64,000 nt of DNA from Streptomyces cirratus (GTDB taxonomy: Bacteria; Actinomycetota; Actinomycetes; Streptomycetales; Streptomycetaceae), in contig NZ_BMVP01000008.1 of the NCBI RefSeq assembly GCF_014650775.1, positions 186,001 to 250,000 of the forward strand, given 5' to 3'. Position numbers and translations under genes: made by a program. Position 1 is the stretch's first letter, and every line of letters begins with the position of its first letter. Below are positions 52,707 to 61,210 of the stretch, piece after piece. The notes under the pieces are model-generated. The model was not told where the DNA came from. It worked only from the letters and a program-made list of their open reading frames with translations, and did no database searches.

Positions 52707-52919
52707 ATGGCCGACGACTCCAAAGTGACCATTCACCCTCCCGACGAGCGGGGCCGCCACCTGGTGACCTACCGGCGCGAGGAACTCGGCCGGGCGACCA
52801 GCGAGCGGGACGTCCGGGAGTTCCTCTACCGGGCAGGCATGGCAGACGCCGAGGACGTCGACCTGACCGACGAGGCCCTCTTCGACTGGCAGGGCACCGG
52901 ACCCGAGTCCTGGGCCTGA
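52707..52919 (+). CDS. small conserved protein, 70 aa
   Basis: ATG at 52707 with GGAG upstream. Reads M-A-D-D-S-K-V-T-I-H-P-P, then V-R-E-F-L-Y-R-A-G-M and ends W-Q-G-T-G-P-E-S-W-A. Small acidic proteins of this pattern are widespread in Streptomyces, function unknown. The next start (Ku scrap) is 3 bases beyond the stop. Confidence 0.7.
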   Translation: MADDSKVTIHPPDERGRHLVTYRREELGRATSERDVREFLYRAGMADAEDVDLTDEALFDWQGTGPESWA

Positions 52920-52922
52920 GCC

Positions 52923-52962
52923 GTGAAGGCCCTGTGGAACGGAGCGATCTCGTTCAGGCTGG
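52923..52962 (+). pseudogene. Ku N-terminal scrap
   Basis: GTG at 52923 gives V-K-A-L-W-N-G-A-I-S-F-R-L-V, the typical first residues of bacterial Ku (non-homologous end joining), and then stops matching. At 52963 a response regulator frame begins in another frame. A deletion has joined the two genes. Confidence 0.6.
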
Positions 52963-53520
52963 TCGACCCTGCGCGCCGAACTCCCCGACCTGGTCATCGT
53001 CATCCTTACCGCCCGCAGCGACGAGATTGACGTCATCGCCGGCCTCGACGCCGGAGCCGACGACTACCTCGTCAAGCCGTTCACCCTGACCGTGCTGCTG
53101 GCCCGGCTCCGCGCCCACCTGCGCCGCCGCCCACCCAGTTCAGCTCCGGAGGAAGGGCCGATTCGTGTCGGTGACCTGACCGTCGACACCTCCGCACGCC
53201 GCTGCCTGCTCGCCGCCGACGAGATCGCGCTGCGGCCCAAGGAATTCGAACTGCTCGTCGTCCTCGCCCGACACGCGGGCGTGGCGGTCTCCCGCGAAGT
53301 CCTGATGGCGCAGGTCTGGGACGAGAACTGGTTCGGACCCACCAAAACCCTGGACGTCACAATCGCCTCGCTGCGCCGCCGCCTCAGCGAAGCGGCCGAC
53401 GCCTCGCCCCACACCCTGACGCTGCCGGACATCACCACGCTACGCGGCCACGGCTACCGGCTGGAAGCCTTCCCGCCCGGCCCGGCACCTCGGACCGGGC
53501 ATGACGTGCCTCCTTCCTGA
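52963..53520 (+). pseudogene. OmpR-type response regulator lacking its phospho-site
   Basis: The frame from 52963 reads L-P-D-L-V-I-V-I-L-T-A-R-S-D-E-I-D-V-I-A, D-A-G-A-D-D-Y-L-V-K-P-F and a complete OmpR winged helix (R-P-K-E-F-E-L-L-V-V-L, then G-H-G-Y-R-L-E). The first 55 residues or so, with the acidic pocket and phospho-Asp, are deleted. No start codon with a ribosome binding site is visible. Confidence 0.75.
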
Positions 53521-53666
53521 GGGATTTCGCCGGGCAGTCGCGGAGCGGGAGCGGCCCCGGTCTGCGACACGTCGTCCTGGGGCCATGGGACCGGACGGCA
53601 GCCACTGGCCCGCGAGCCGCCCCAGCGGCCAGCCGGCCGACAGCGAGTACGGGGCGCCCGAACAGC

Positions 53667-53720
53667 GGGCCGTGGTGCCGTTCCGCGCCCTGGCCGGAAC
53701 GCGGAACGGCACCACGGCCC
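53667..53720 (-). terminator. strong hairpin after the 53727 gene
   Basis: Perfect 21-base arms (53667-53687 and 53700-53720; begins GGGCCGTGGTGCCG) with a 12-base loop, 6 bases beyond the stop codon of the leftward secreted-protein gene. It also lies between the two convergent units and may stop both. Confidence 0.8.
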
Positions 53721-53726
53721 GGTGGA

Positions 53727-54071
53727 TCACTCCTCTCCGGTGAACTGGTGGTCGACAGAGCCGTTGGCATCGGCGTGGCCGCCGGGGCCGTCGGAGACAC
53801 CGTTCTCGGGCGCCTCCCCGGACCGCTCCTGCTCCTGCCCCTCGCCGTTGTTCGCGTGGTCGGGGGCGTTCTGGTCGCCCTGCTGGATGTTGTCGGTGTC
53901 CGGGCCGGTGTTGTCCTTGTGGTCGGAGTTCACGGAGGCCGGAACCGAGACGGCGGGCACGCCGGCCGGCGCCGCGGAGGGGGCGCTCGCCATCGCGATA
54001 CCGCCGCCCGCCCCGCCCGCCAGCAGCACCGCCCCGGCGATCAGCGCGAGCCTGCGTCGGACGATCGTCAT
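53727..54071 (-). CDS. secreted/anchored acidic protein, 114 aa
   Basis: ATG at 54071 with AAGGAGAG upstream. A basic start (M-T-I-V-R-R-R-L) and hydrophobic segment (A-L-I-A-G-A-V-L-L-A-G-G-A-G-G) form a signal peptide or anchor. The rest is low-complexity Asp/Asn/Gly/Glu-rich sequence with no cysteines. It is divergent from the two-component genes with a 21-bp inverted repeat between, so it is probably a target of that system. Confidence 0.65.
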   Translation of the reverse strand: MTIVRRRLALIAGAVLLAGGAGGGIAMASAPSAAPAGVPAVSVPASVNSDHKDNTGPDTDNIQQGDQNAPDHANNGEGQEQERSGEAPENGVSDGPGGHADANGSVDHQFTGEE

Positions 54072-54141
54072 CTTGATCTCTCCTTGCCTGACTGGATCGG
54101 ATGCCCTTCCTTGCCGGGCACCACCAGCCTGCGAGCAGGCA

Positions 54142-54188
54142 GCTGAGAGGAGGCTGAGAGGCAGCACGCCTCTCAGCCTCCTCTCAGC
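54142..54188. promoter_or_regulatory. 21-bp inverted repeat with 11-nt direct repeats (OmpR-type operator)
   Basis: Two perfect 21-base arms (54142-54162, 54168-54188) with a 5-base spacer between divergent genes. Each arm contains CTGAGAGG twice, 11 bases apart, the spacing used by OmpR/PhoB-type regulators. It lies 45 bases before the response regulator ATG (54233) and 71 bases from the secreted-protein ATG. It could also form a hairpin. Confidence 0.65.
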
Positions 54189-54232
54189 AGACGGCCCCTA
54201 CGGTGCGACGTAGGGTGAAAGGAGAGGCGGCT

Positions 54233-54907
54233 ATGCGCGTGCTGATGGTCGAGGACGAACGCCCACTCGCGGCGGCGATCGCCCGCGGGCTCGCCGAGGA
54301 GGGCTTCGCGGTCGACATCGCCCACGACGGCGTGGACGGACTGTGGAGCGCCACCCACGAACCGCACGACGTCATCGTCCTGGACATCATGCTGCCCGGC
54401 CTGTCCGGATACGAAGTCCTCAAACGCCTGAGAGCCGCCAAGGTGTGGACCCCCGTGCTCATGCTGACCGCCAAGGACGGCGAGTACGACGAAGCGGACG
54501 CGCTCGACCTCGGAGCCGACGACTACCTCAGCAAACCCTTCTCCTACGTCGTGCTCCTCGCGCACCTGCGCGCGCTGCTGCGGCGCGGGGCGCCACAGCG
54601 CCCCGCCATACTCTCCGCCGCAGACCTCACCCTGGACCCCGCCCGCAGGCAGTGCCGTCGCTCCGGGCAGGACATCCCCCTGACCGCAAGGGAGTTCGCG
54701 CTCCTGGAGTTCCTGCTGCGCCGCCCGGACGAGGTGGTCAGCAAGACCGACATCCTCACCCACGTGTGGGACGAGAACTTCGACGGCGACACCAACATCG
54801 TCGAGGTCTACATCGGCTACCTCCGTCGCAAGATCGACACCCCCTTCGGCCGCCAGACAATCGACACCGTCCGCGGCGCCGGCTACCGGCTGAGCACCGG
54901 AGGGTGA
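54233..54907 (+). CDS. OmpR-family response regulator
   Basis: A 224-residue regulator. Receiver with Glu7/Asp8, phospho-acceptor Asp51 (V-L-D-I-M-L-P-G), Thr in M-L-T-A-K and Lys in L-S-K-P-F. The winged helix ends T-V-R-G-A-G-Y-R-L. AAAGGAGAGG precedes the ATG. Its partner kinase starts 5 bases after its stop. The pattern resembles CutR-type regulators. The inverted repeat upstream suggests self-regulation. Confidence 0.92.
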   Translation: MRVLMVEDERPLAAAIARGLAEEGFAVDIAHDGVDGLWSATHEPHDVIVLDIMLPGLSGYEVLKRLRAAKVWTPVLMLTAKDGEYDEADALDLGADDYLSKPFSYVVLLAHLRALLRRGAPQRPAILSAADLTLDPARRQCRRSGQDIPLTAREFALLEFLLRRPDEVVSKTDILTHVWDENFDGDTNIVEVYIGYLRRKIDTPFGRQTIDTVRGAGYRLSTGG

Positions 54908-54911
54908 GGCA

Positions 54912-56297
54912 ATGAAGACCGGTATCGCGACATGGTGGGCCCGGCGGTCACTGCGGCTGCGCCTGACCGCAGCCGCCGCCCTGGTGACCGCGGCCGGACT
55001 GGCCGGGGCGGCCGTGCTGCTGGTCAACTGGCTCCAGACCAGCCTCATCAGCAGCCTCGACCAGACCGCCGTGCAACGCGCCCAAGTCATCGCCGCAGCC
55101 GTCGAGACCGGCAAACTGACCACCACCCTCCCGGCATCCGCCGAGGGCGACACCGCCATACAGGTCGTCGACTCCACAGGCACAGTGCGGGCCAGCTCAA
55201 CGAACCTGGAGGGCGAGCCACGCCTGTTCACCTTCACCGCGACCACCTCCGGCGACCCCCAGGCCCGCACCGTGCGCGGGCTGCCCCTGGGCGACGACGG
55301 GACCTGGCGCACAGTCGCCATCCCCGCCGGCCGATCGCCCGACCCCGTCACCGTCTACGTCGCCGTGTCCACCGCCACCGTGGACCGCAGCATGACCCAG
55401 CTCACCGCCGCACTGGCCACCACCGTGCCCATCGTCGTCGCCCTGCTCACCGCCGTCGCCTGGCTGCTCACCGGCCGCGCGCTGCGCCCGGTAGACACCC
55501 TGCGCGCCCAGGCCTCCGCCATCACGGCCTGCGACCTGAGCCGCCGACTCGACGTCCCGCCCGCCCACGACGAACTGGGACGGCTGGCCAGCACACTCAA
55601 CGACCTGCTCGGCCGACTGGACGCAGCCACACGCCAGCAGCGCCAATTCATCGCGGACGCCGCCCACGAACTGCGCAGCCCCCTGAGCAGCCTGCTCACC
55701 CAACTCGAAGTAGCCGTACGACACCCCGAGTCCGCGCACTGGCACACCCTGGCCCCCGACCTGGTGGAAGAGAGCGAACGCCTCGCCCGGCTCGTGGACG
55801 ACCTCGTGCAGCTCGCCCGCCTCGACGCCCGACCCCGCCTACGGCACCAACCCGTGGACCTCGACGAGATCGTCTTCGCCGCAGTCCGCCGCGCCCGACA
55901 GCAGTCCCACCTCGCCATCGACGAGCACGCCGTGACCGCGGCCCGGGTCAACGGCGACGCCGACGCCCTCTCGCGCGTCGTACGCAATCTCCTGGACAAC
56001 GCCACCCGGTACGCCACCAGCCGCATCGACGTACGGCTCGGCGTCATCGGCGGTGCCGCGTATCTGGTCATCGCCGACGACGGGCCCGGCATTCCCGAAC
56101 CCGACCGGCAACGCGTCTTCGACCGCTTCACCCGTCTGGACGACGCACGGGCCAGGGACGCCGGCGGCAGCGGCCTCGGCCTGGCCATCGTCCGCGACAT
56201 CGTCACCGCCCACCACGGCAGCGCCCACGTCGAGGACAACGCTCCCGGCGCCCGCATCGTCGTACGCCTCCCGTCAACAGCAGCTGACCACCCCTGA
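54912..56297 (+). CDS. sensor histidine kinase
   Basis: A 461-residue membrane kinase. TM1 at about residues 16-40, an external domain of about 110 residues (S-L-D-Q-T-A-V-Q-R-A-Q-V start), TM2 at about 155-178, HAMP (G-R-A-L-R-P-V-D-T-L-R), H-box D-A-A-H-E-L-R-S-P-L, N-box N-L-L-D-N-A-T-R-Y-A, G1 D-D-G-P-G-I-P and G2 G-G-S-G-L-G-L-A-I. All motifs are intact. It forms one unit with the response regulator upstream. Signal unknown. Confidence 0.92.
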   Translation: MKTGIATWWARRSLRLRLTAAAALVTAAGLAGAAVLLVNWLQTSLISSLDQTAVQRAQVIAAAVETGKLTTTLPASAEGDTAIQVVDSTGTVRASSTNLEGEPRLFTFTATTSGDPQARTVRGLPLGDDGTWRTVAIPAGRSPDPVTVYVAVSTATVDRSMTQLTAALATTVPIVVALLTAVAWLLTGRALRPVDTLRAQASAITACDLSRRLDVPPAHDELGRLASTLNDLLGRLDAATRQQRQFIADAAHELRSPLSSLLTQLEVAVRHPESAHWHTLAPDLVEESERLARLVDDLVQLARLDARPRLRHQPVDLDEIVFAAVRRARQQSHLAIDEHAVTAARVNGDADALSRVVRNLLDNATRYATSRIDVRLGVIGGAAYLVIADDGPGIPEPDRQRVFDRFTRLDDARARDAGGSGLGLAIVRDIVTAHHGSAHVEDNAPGARIVVRLPSTAADHP

Positions 56298-56580
56298 CGG
56301 CAGCCAGCAGCCGCCAGGTGGCTTGGCCACGAACACCCCAGCACCGGTGGGCCCCCTCCACCGCACGATCCGCAACGGCTTCGTACCCCTCCACGTCGTC
56401 ATGTGCGTCGAAGGCGACCGCGCCACCGCCGGACACCCCGCGAAGCTGTGATCGGCACCCACTCCGCGCCCACGTCATCCCCACCGCCACCTGACCGGCC
56501 CCCACGTTAGGGTGTTCGCACTCGGCCCCGGCGCCGCCCTCCCCCCGTGGGGCGCCGCCGGGGCTGACCGCTGCCCGGGG
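56298..56580. other. no supported gene
   Basis: Between the kinase stop and the Tn3 transposase end. Frames are short and Pro-rich. I did not find a Tn3 terminal repeat (normally beginning GGGG) by eye. Confidence 0.4.
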
Positions 56581-57863
56581 CTATTCCTCGGAGGCCTTCG
56601 GGTCGCGTAGCGCCCGCAGCGAGCCGTCGCCATGGGAGCGGACGATCGGGTACCGGCCATGGAAATCAATATGTTCATGGACCAGCGGAGAGAGGCGGGA
56701 TCGGATCTCCGGTGAGATGGTCAGCCCGCCGGCCTGAAGCTCCTTGACGGCGGCGTCCATGTAGAGGGTGTTCCACCAGACCACCGCGTTCAGCGCCATG
56801 CCCAGGGTCCCCAACTGGTCTTCCATCCCCCTGTAGGGGTGCCTGAGCTCGCCGAGCCGTCCGAAGAAGATGCTCCGGGCCAGCGCATGGTGGTCCTCGC
56901 CGATGTTCAGCTGGACACCGATCATGCGCCGGTACGCCTCGGAGTCGATGAACTGGAGCAGGTGGAGGGTCTTGAAGATCCGGCCGTAGTGCGCGAGCGC
57001 GTCGCCCAGGCCCGTCATACGGTCGCCGCTGGTCATCATCCGCAGCAAGTCGTACGCCCGCACCTTGCCGGTCTGCAACGACCCGGCGACGCGCAGCATG
57101 TCCTCCCAGTTCTGCCGGATCCGCTCGACCTGCACGCGCTGGCGCGAGACCGCCTGGAGCGGCCCGTAGTCCTTGGACATGTCCAGGCGCCACAGCCGCG
57201 CGTCGGAGGCAACGTGCCCGCCACCCCAGTCGCAGGCGAGGTCGATGTCACCCTGCCGGCCGACCAACAGACCGGAGGCGGCACTCATCCCGGGCAGGTT
57301 CCAATAGCCCCAGTCCGCCGCCGTCAGCCGTGAGCGGGTCAGCGCCTTTTCCCCCGCTTGATGACCGGCTCCAACCCGATGTTCGTGGACTTGCTGACCA
57401 AAAGCGCGGTGAGCGTGAGGTCAAGATCCTGCGGCCGGGCGACCTTCCCGCCGATGTGCTCGAAGGGGTCGAACATGCCGGTACGGGCGTGGACCTCCAG
57501 CAGCAGCTCCGGATAGTCGATCCTCGGCAGCATCGCCTGCACCGCGTCGTGCACCGGCTTGAACCCCGCGGGCTCGGGCTCCGCCTCCAGACGGTCCAGG
57601 CGGATCTTCCCGTCCACGATGTCCACCGCCGCGCTCTGAGGCAGGCTCTCGGCGACATGCGCGTACATCTCGTCTAGCAGCACCTCCAGCTCGCCCAGGT
57701 GCTCGTCCGCACTGCCCGACAACTCCAGAGCGGTCAGCACCCTCGGCCTGTTGACCTGCCAGTCCGGCCCGGACAGGAGCCTCGCCCGCGGGTCACCCCA
57801 GTTGTCCGCACCCCTGGCGAACACATCCCGGCGCTTGAGCGCCGTGTGTACCCCATCCAGCAC
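56581..57863 (-). pseudogene. Tn3-family transposase, C-terminal half, frameshifted
   Basis: Read leftward: T-A-L-K-R-R-D-V-F-A-R-G-A-D-N-W-G-D-P-R, then A-R-T-G-M-F-D-P-F-E-H-I and V-S-K-S-T-N-I-G-L-E-P-V-I-K-R-G (Tn3 DDE domain). One A is missing near 57345 in a run, shifting frame, and the next frame continues M-S-A-A-S-G-L-L-V-G-R-Q-G-D-I-D and N-A-V-V-W-W-N-T-L-Y-M-D (catalytic Glu region nearby). The first half of about 1,000 residues is missing, cut by an IS5 element. Confidence 0.85.
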
Positions 57864-57894
57864 ACAGAACGTCCACGCGTCCTTTCAGTCGGTT

Positions 57895-58718
57895 GATGGC
57901 GCGTTCGACGGTGTTGCGCTTCTTGTACTGCTCGCGGTCGAAGCCGGTGGGCCGGCCGCCTCGCGAACCACGGTTCCTGCGGTGTCTTTGCTGGTCGAGA
58001 CGTTCGGGGATCGTGTGCGGGATGCCGCGTCGCCGCAGGTAGCGGCGGTTCTTGCGGGACGTGTAGGCCTTGTCCGCCAGAACATGGGCGGCCCGAGTGC
58101 GAGGCCGCCCAACTCCCTTACGGGGCACGGAAACCTGCTCCAATACCCGCTCGAACTGTGGTCCGTCACCGTAGTGTCCGGGTGTCAGGACGAGACCGAG
58201 AGGGCGGCACCGTCCGTCAGCCACGAGGTGGATTTTGGTGGTGAATCCGCCACGTGAGCGTCCCAGGCACTCGCGGATCTGACCACCTCCTCCAGCCGAG
58301 CCAGCAGTTTCCGCAATACCGGATCGACCTGGTTCGTCCCCGGAACGTTCCCCTTTTGAGGACCTGTGGCCGCCGGTGTCTTCCTCGCGCCGGCGGCATG
58401 CTGGTGGGCCCGCACCGCAGTCGAGTCGACTGACACCTCCCAGTCGATCTGGCCCGCGGCGTCCTCGGCGGCCTGGATCCGAGACAGCAGCATCGTCCAC
58501 GTTCCGTCCGCTGACCAGCGGCGATGGCGTTTGTAGACGGTCTCCCACGGACCGAACCGCTCCGGCAGGTCCCGCCACTGCACGCCTGTTCGGACTCGGT
58601 GGAGCACCTCGTTGATCACCCGGCGGTGATCACTCCACCGGCCCCCACGCGCGCCACCACGAGGCAAGAACGACTCCAGCCGATCCCACTCCGCGTTCGT
58701 CAGATCCCCACGGCCCAT
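57895..58718 (-). pseudogene. IS5-family transposase inserted in the Tn3 gene
   Basis: ATG at 58718 (M-G-R-G-D-L-T-N-A-E-W-D-R-L-E). First frame to about 58265 with V-S-V-D-S-T-A-V-R-A-H-Q-H-A-A-G-A-R (first Asp), then a second frame L-G-R-S-R-G-G-F-T-T-K-I-H-L, A-D-K-A-Y-T-S-R (second Asp) and N-T-V-E-R-A-I-N-R-L-K (Glu). A two-frame layout also occurs in active IS5/IS427 elements, but I see no clear slippery site. The last 25 or so residues and one end are missing where it meets Tn3 sequence near 57895. Confidence 0.8.
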
Positions 58719-58772
58719 ACAGACAGCCTGACCCAACACCCGACTCGCGTCAGGAGATCCAAGAAATATCGC

Positions 58773-59609
58773 CTAGGCTCGGAATGCCTTCCGGAGGAGC
58801 TCACCGAACTCGGCAGGGTGCGTGGTCAGGCCGGTGTGCCCGCCGGGGAAGTGCAAAAGTTCCGTGCCGAGATGCTCGGCCAGGAAGGCGGCCGGACGGT
58901 AGGGCAGCTCGCCGCGTGAGTCCTGGCCGCAGGCGAGCACGAATCGGTCCGACAGTGCCTCCAGCCGGTGGATGTCCGGAGCGTAGGACATGAAGCTTGG
59001 CACGATGCGCCCAACGAAGTAGGGCAGGTTGGCCATCGTCCGCTCGGCCCGGGCCGCCGCCTGCGGTGGCAGCTTGACTTCGGCCTTCGGCTCGGTGGTG
59101 TCGCCGTCCTTCTTCATGCCGGCGGCGAACACGGCCATCGCCGGCATGAGCCCCTCGGAGCGGAAGGTCTCCTGCACGCGCGCGATGAGCGCGCGATGTT
59201 CGGGGGCGTCCGGCAGGACCTCCACCAGCGGCGGTTCGTGCGCCACGAGGCGCTCGACGCGTTCGGGGTGGGCGGTGAGCAGATGCAGGGCTGCGATAGC
59301 ACCCGAGCTGGAGCCGAACACCCGGGCGGGCTCACGGGGCGACAGCAGGTCCATTATCCGCAACGCGTCGTCGGCGTGCTCGGCCACGCGTTGCTCGGCC
59401 TCGGGGTCGTCCAGCGTGCTTCGGGACATGCCGCGCGGGTCGTAGGCCGCGACGGTGTATTCGGCGGCCAGGTCGTCGGCGATGCCGTCGAAGGAGGCCG
59501 CGCCGCCAGCCCCTCCGGAGATCAGCAGCAGGAGCGGGCCCTGGCCACGCACTTCGTAGTGCAGGTTCGCGCCGTTCACGCGCAGGCTGCCGATGGTCGG
59601 GTCGATCAT
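58773..59609 (-). CDS. alpha/beta hydrolase
   Basis: A 278-residue hydrolase. The nucleophile elbow is V-F-G-S-S-S-G-A-I, the oxyanion region L-I-S-G-G-A-G-G, the acid in A-C-G-Q-D-S-R, and the His in F-P-G-G-H-T-G-L. No signal peptide. Its ATG overlaps the stop of the TetR gene upstream (ATGA), so the two form one operon and the hydrolase is the likely target of that repressor. Substrate unknown. Confidence 0.9.
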   Translation of the reverse strand: MIDPTIGSLRVNGANLHYEVRGQGPLLLLISGGAGGAASFDGIADDLAAEYTVAAYDPRGMSRSTLDDPEAEQRVAEHADDALRIMDLLSPREPARVFGSSSGAIAALHLLTAHPERVERLVAHEPPLVEVLPDAPEHRALIARVQETFRSEGLMPAMAVFAAGMKKDGDTTEPKAEVKLPPQAAARAERTMANLPYFVGRIVPSFMSYAPDIHRLEALSDRFVLACGQDSRGELPYRPAAFLAEHLGTELLHFPGGHTGLTTHPAEFGELLRKAFRA

Positions 59610-60199
59610 GAAGAGTCTCCTTCTCGGGACGGGGGCCAGTGCTCCAGGAGGGTGTGCAGGGCGTCGAGTGCGCGGATCCAGGAGTGCTGCGGCGAACGCT
59701 CGTTCGCGAACCCTCCCGCGGCCTCCAAGGCGACGAAGCCGTGGAACGTGCTGCGCAGCAACCGGACCGCATCGGTCAGGTCGGGTTCGGCCAGTCCGTA
59801 GCCGCGCAACATGCCGTAGGTCAACTCGACTGCGCGCCGCGGTCCGGTCGCCTTTGCGGCCAGCTCAGGGTCGATCTGGATCGGCGTCTGCGTCGCCGTG
59901 TAGCGCCCCGGATGCTCGTGGGCGTACTCCCGCCAGGCGTTGGCAAACGCGACCAGCGCGTCCTTGCCCGCGCGCCCGGAGGTCGCCTCCGCGATACGGA
60001 TGGTCTTCTCGTCCGCCGCCAGCAGTGCGATTCGTCCACGCAGATCTTCGAGGCCGCGGACGTGCGTGTAGAGACTCGCATCCCTCACGCCGAGCCGCCG
60101 CGCCAACTGCGACATGGTCACCTGGTCGAGTCCGACCTCGTCCGCCAACTCGGCGCCCGCGATCGTCACCCGCTCCGCCGTCAGCCCTGCCCGCGCCAT
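59606..60199 (-). CDS. TetR-family repressor
   Basis: A 197-residue repressor. Helix-turn-helix near residues 28-48 (V-T-M-S-Q-L-A-R-R-L-G-V-R-D-A-S-L-Y-T-H-V) and a WHG-type C-terminal domain (L-R-S-T-F-H-G-F-V-A-L-E-A-A-G-G-F). GAGGAGGG precedes the ATG. An inverted repeat 17 bases upstream of the start is a likely operator, so it would repress itself and the coupled hydrolase. Confidence 0.92.
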   Translation of the reverse strand: MARAGLTAERVTIAGAELADEVGLDQVTMSQLARRLGVRDASLYTHVRGLEDLRGRIALLAADEKTIRIAEATSGRAGKDALVAFANAWREYAHEHPGRYTATQTPIQIDPELAAKATGPRRAVELTYGMLRGYGLAEPDLTDAVRLLRSTFHGFVALEAAGGFANERSPQHSWIRALDALHTLLEHWPPSREGDSS

Positions 60200-60215
60200 G
60201 CACCCTCCTCATTGC

Positions 60216-60250
60216 CCTAGGGGTCCTAGTTTGGGCCTAGAGCCCCTAGG
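60216..60250. promoter_or_regulatory. probable TetR operator
   Basis: Imperfect 14-base inverted repeat (60216-60229 CCTAGGGGTCCTAG; 60237-60250 CTAGAGCCCCTAGG) with 7-base spacer, directly upstream of the TetR gene. CTAG is rare in this genome type, so its fourfold occurrence here stands out. Confidence 0.65.
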
Positions 60251-60402
60251 AAAGCAAGCAGGAGGCATCACTTACGCCGGTACTGCTCTCGCGGATGGCT
60301 CACCGTGCGCCTGGCGCTCGGCGTGCATTGCCGCCTGGGCTCCGCCATGCTGATCACCCACTGCGACAATCGCGGGCAGATAGCTCCCCGCTAACTGATC
60401 GT

Positions 60403-60831
60403 TTTGCTTCCGGCCCACGATCTTCTTGCCGGCGTCGGTGCTCTGGCCGGCGGCGGGGACGCTGGCGGAGGTCTTGACGCTCTGCGCGTCGATCACACAC
60501 GCGGAAGGCCCGCGTCCCGCCCTTCCTTCTCCCGCACCAGCCGCCTGAGTAGGCCATTGATCTGGGTGAACACGCCCTCGTCGGCCCATTTGGCGAAGTA
60601 GCCGTAGACCGTGTTCCAGTGCGGGAAATCGTGCGGGAGGTACCGCCACTGGACCCCGGTGCGATCCACATACAAGATCGCGTCCACGATGTCGCGCAGG
60701 TCGTGCTCGGGCGGCCGTCCGAAATCCAGGGCCCTACCGCGGCGCTCGAACCGCCAGGCCGAGAGCACCGGCTCGACCAACTTCCAGCGGGCATCGGACA
60801 GATCACTCGGATACGGGCGTCGCTTCTCCAT
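60403..60831 (-). pseudogene. second IS5-family transposase remnant
   Basis: ATG at 60831 (M-E-K-R-R-P-Y-P-S-D-L-S-D-A-R-W-K-L-V-E-P), then G-V-Q-W-R-Y-L-P-H-D-F-P-H-W-N-T-V. After a frame change comes V-I-D-A-Q-S-V-K-T-S-A-S-V (first Asp) and K-K-I-V-G-R-K, where it breaks off. A different IS5 subgroup from the 57895 copy. Confidence 0.8.
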
Positions 60832-61210
60832 GCTTCCGGCGTACCGACACGAATCGAATGCGCCCAGGCGCACAGCGATGACGACGGAAGCACACGAGCC
60901 GCGGAGGTCGGACACCTTGGGATGAGACAGAAACAGGACGCATCCAGCTTCGCCCGTCACCCCGTCCGCCCCACAGGCTCCGAACCAGAACTGCTACCTC
61001 ACCGTCACCACGACCCCGCACCCACAGAATCGCCCTATACTGGGTGATGCGGATGAAAACGACCTCTGAGAGCCTGCTTTTGAAGGCTGTGGTTCTGGTT
61101 CGCCCGGATGATCGGCGGTTCGGGCTGTGAGGTCCGGCCAGGTGGGTGATTGCCTGGTTGGGGCGGCGCGGTCTTCCCGCCGGTCCGCTGCCGCTGGATA
61201 GGCATGTTGC
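60832..61210. other. no supported gene
   Basis: Contains the upstream side of the IS5 remnant and the promoter region of the 61211 gene. Frames are short. Segment 61030-61130 is less GC-rich than average. Confidence 0.4.
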
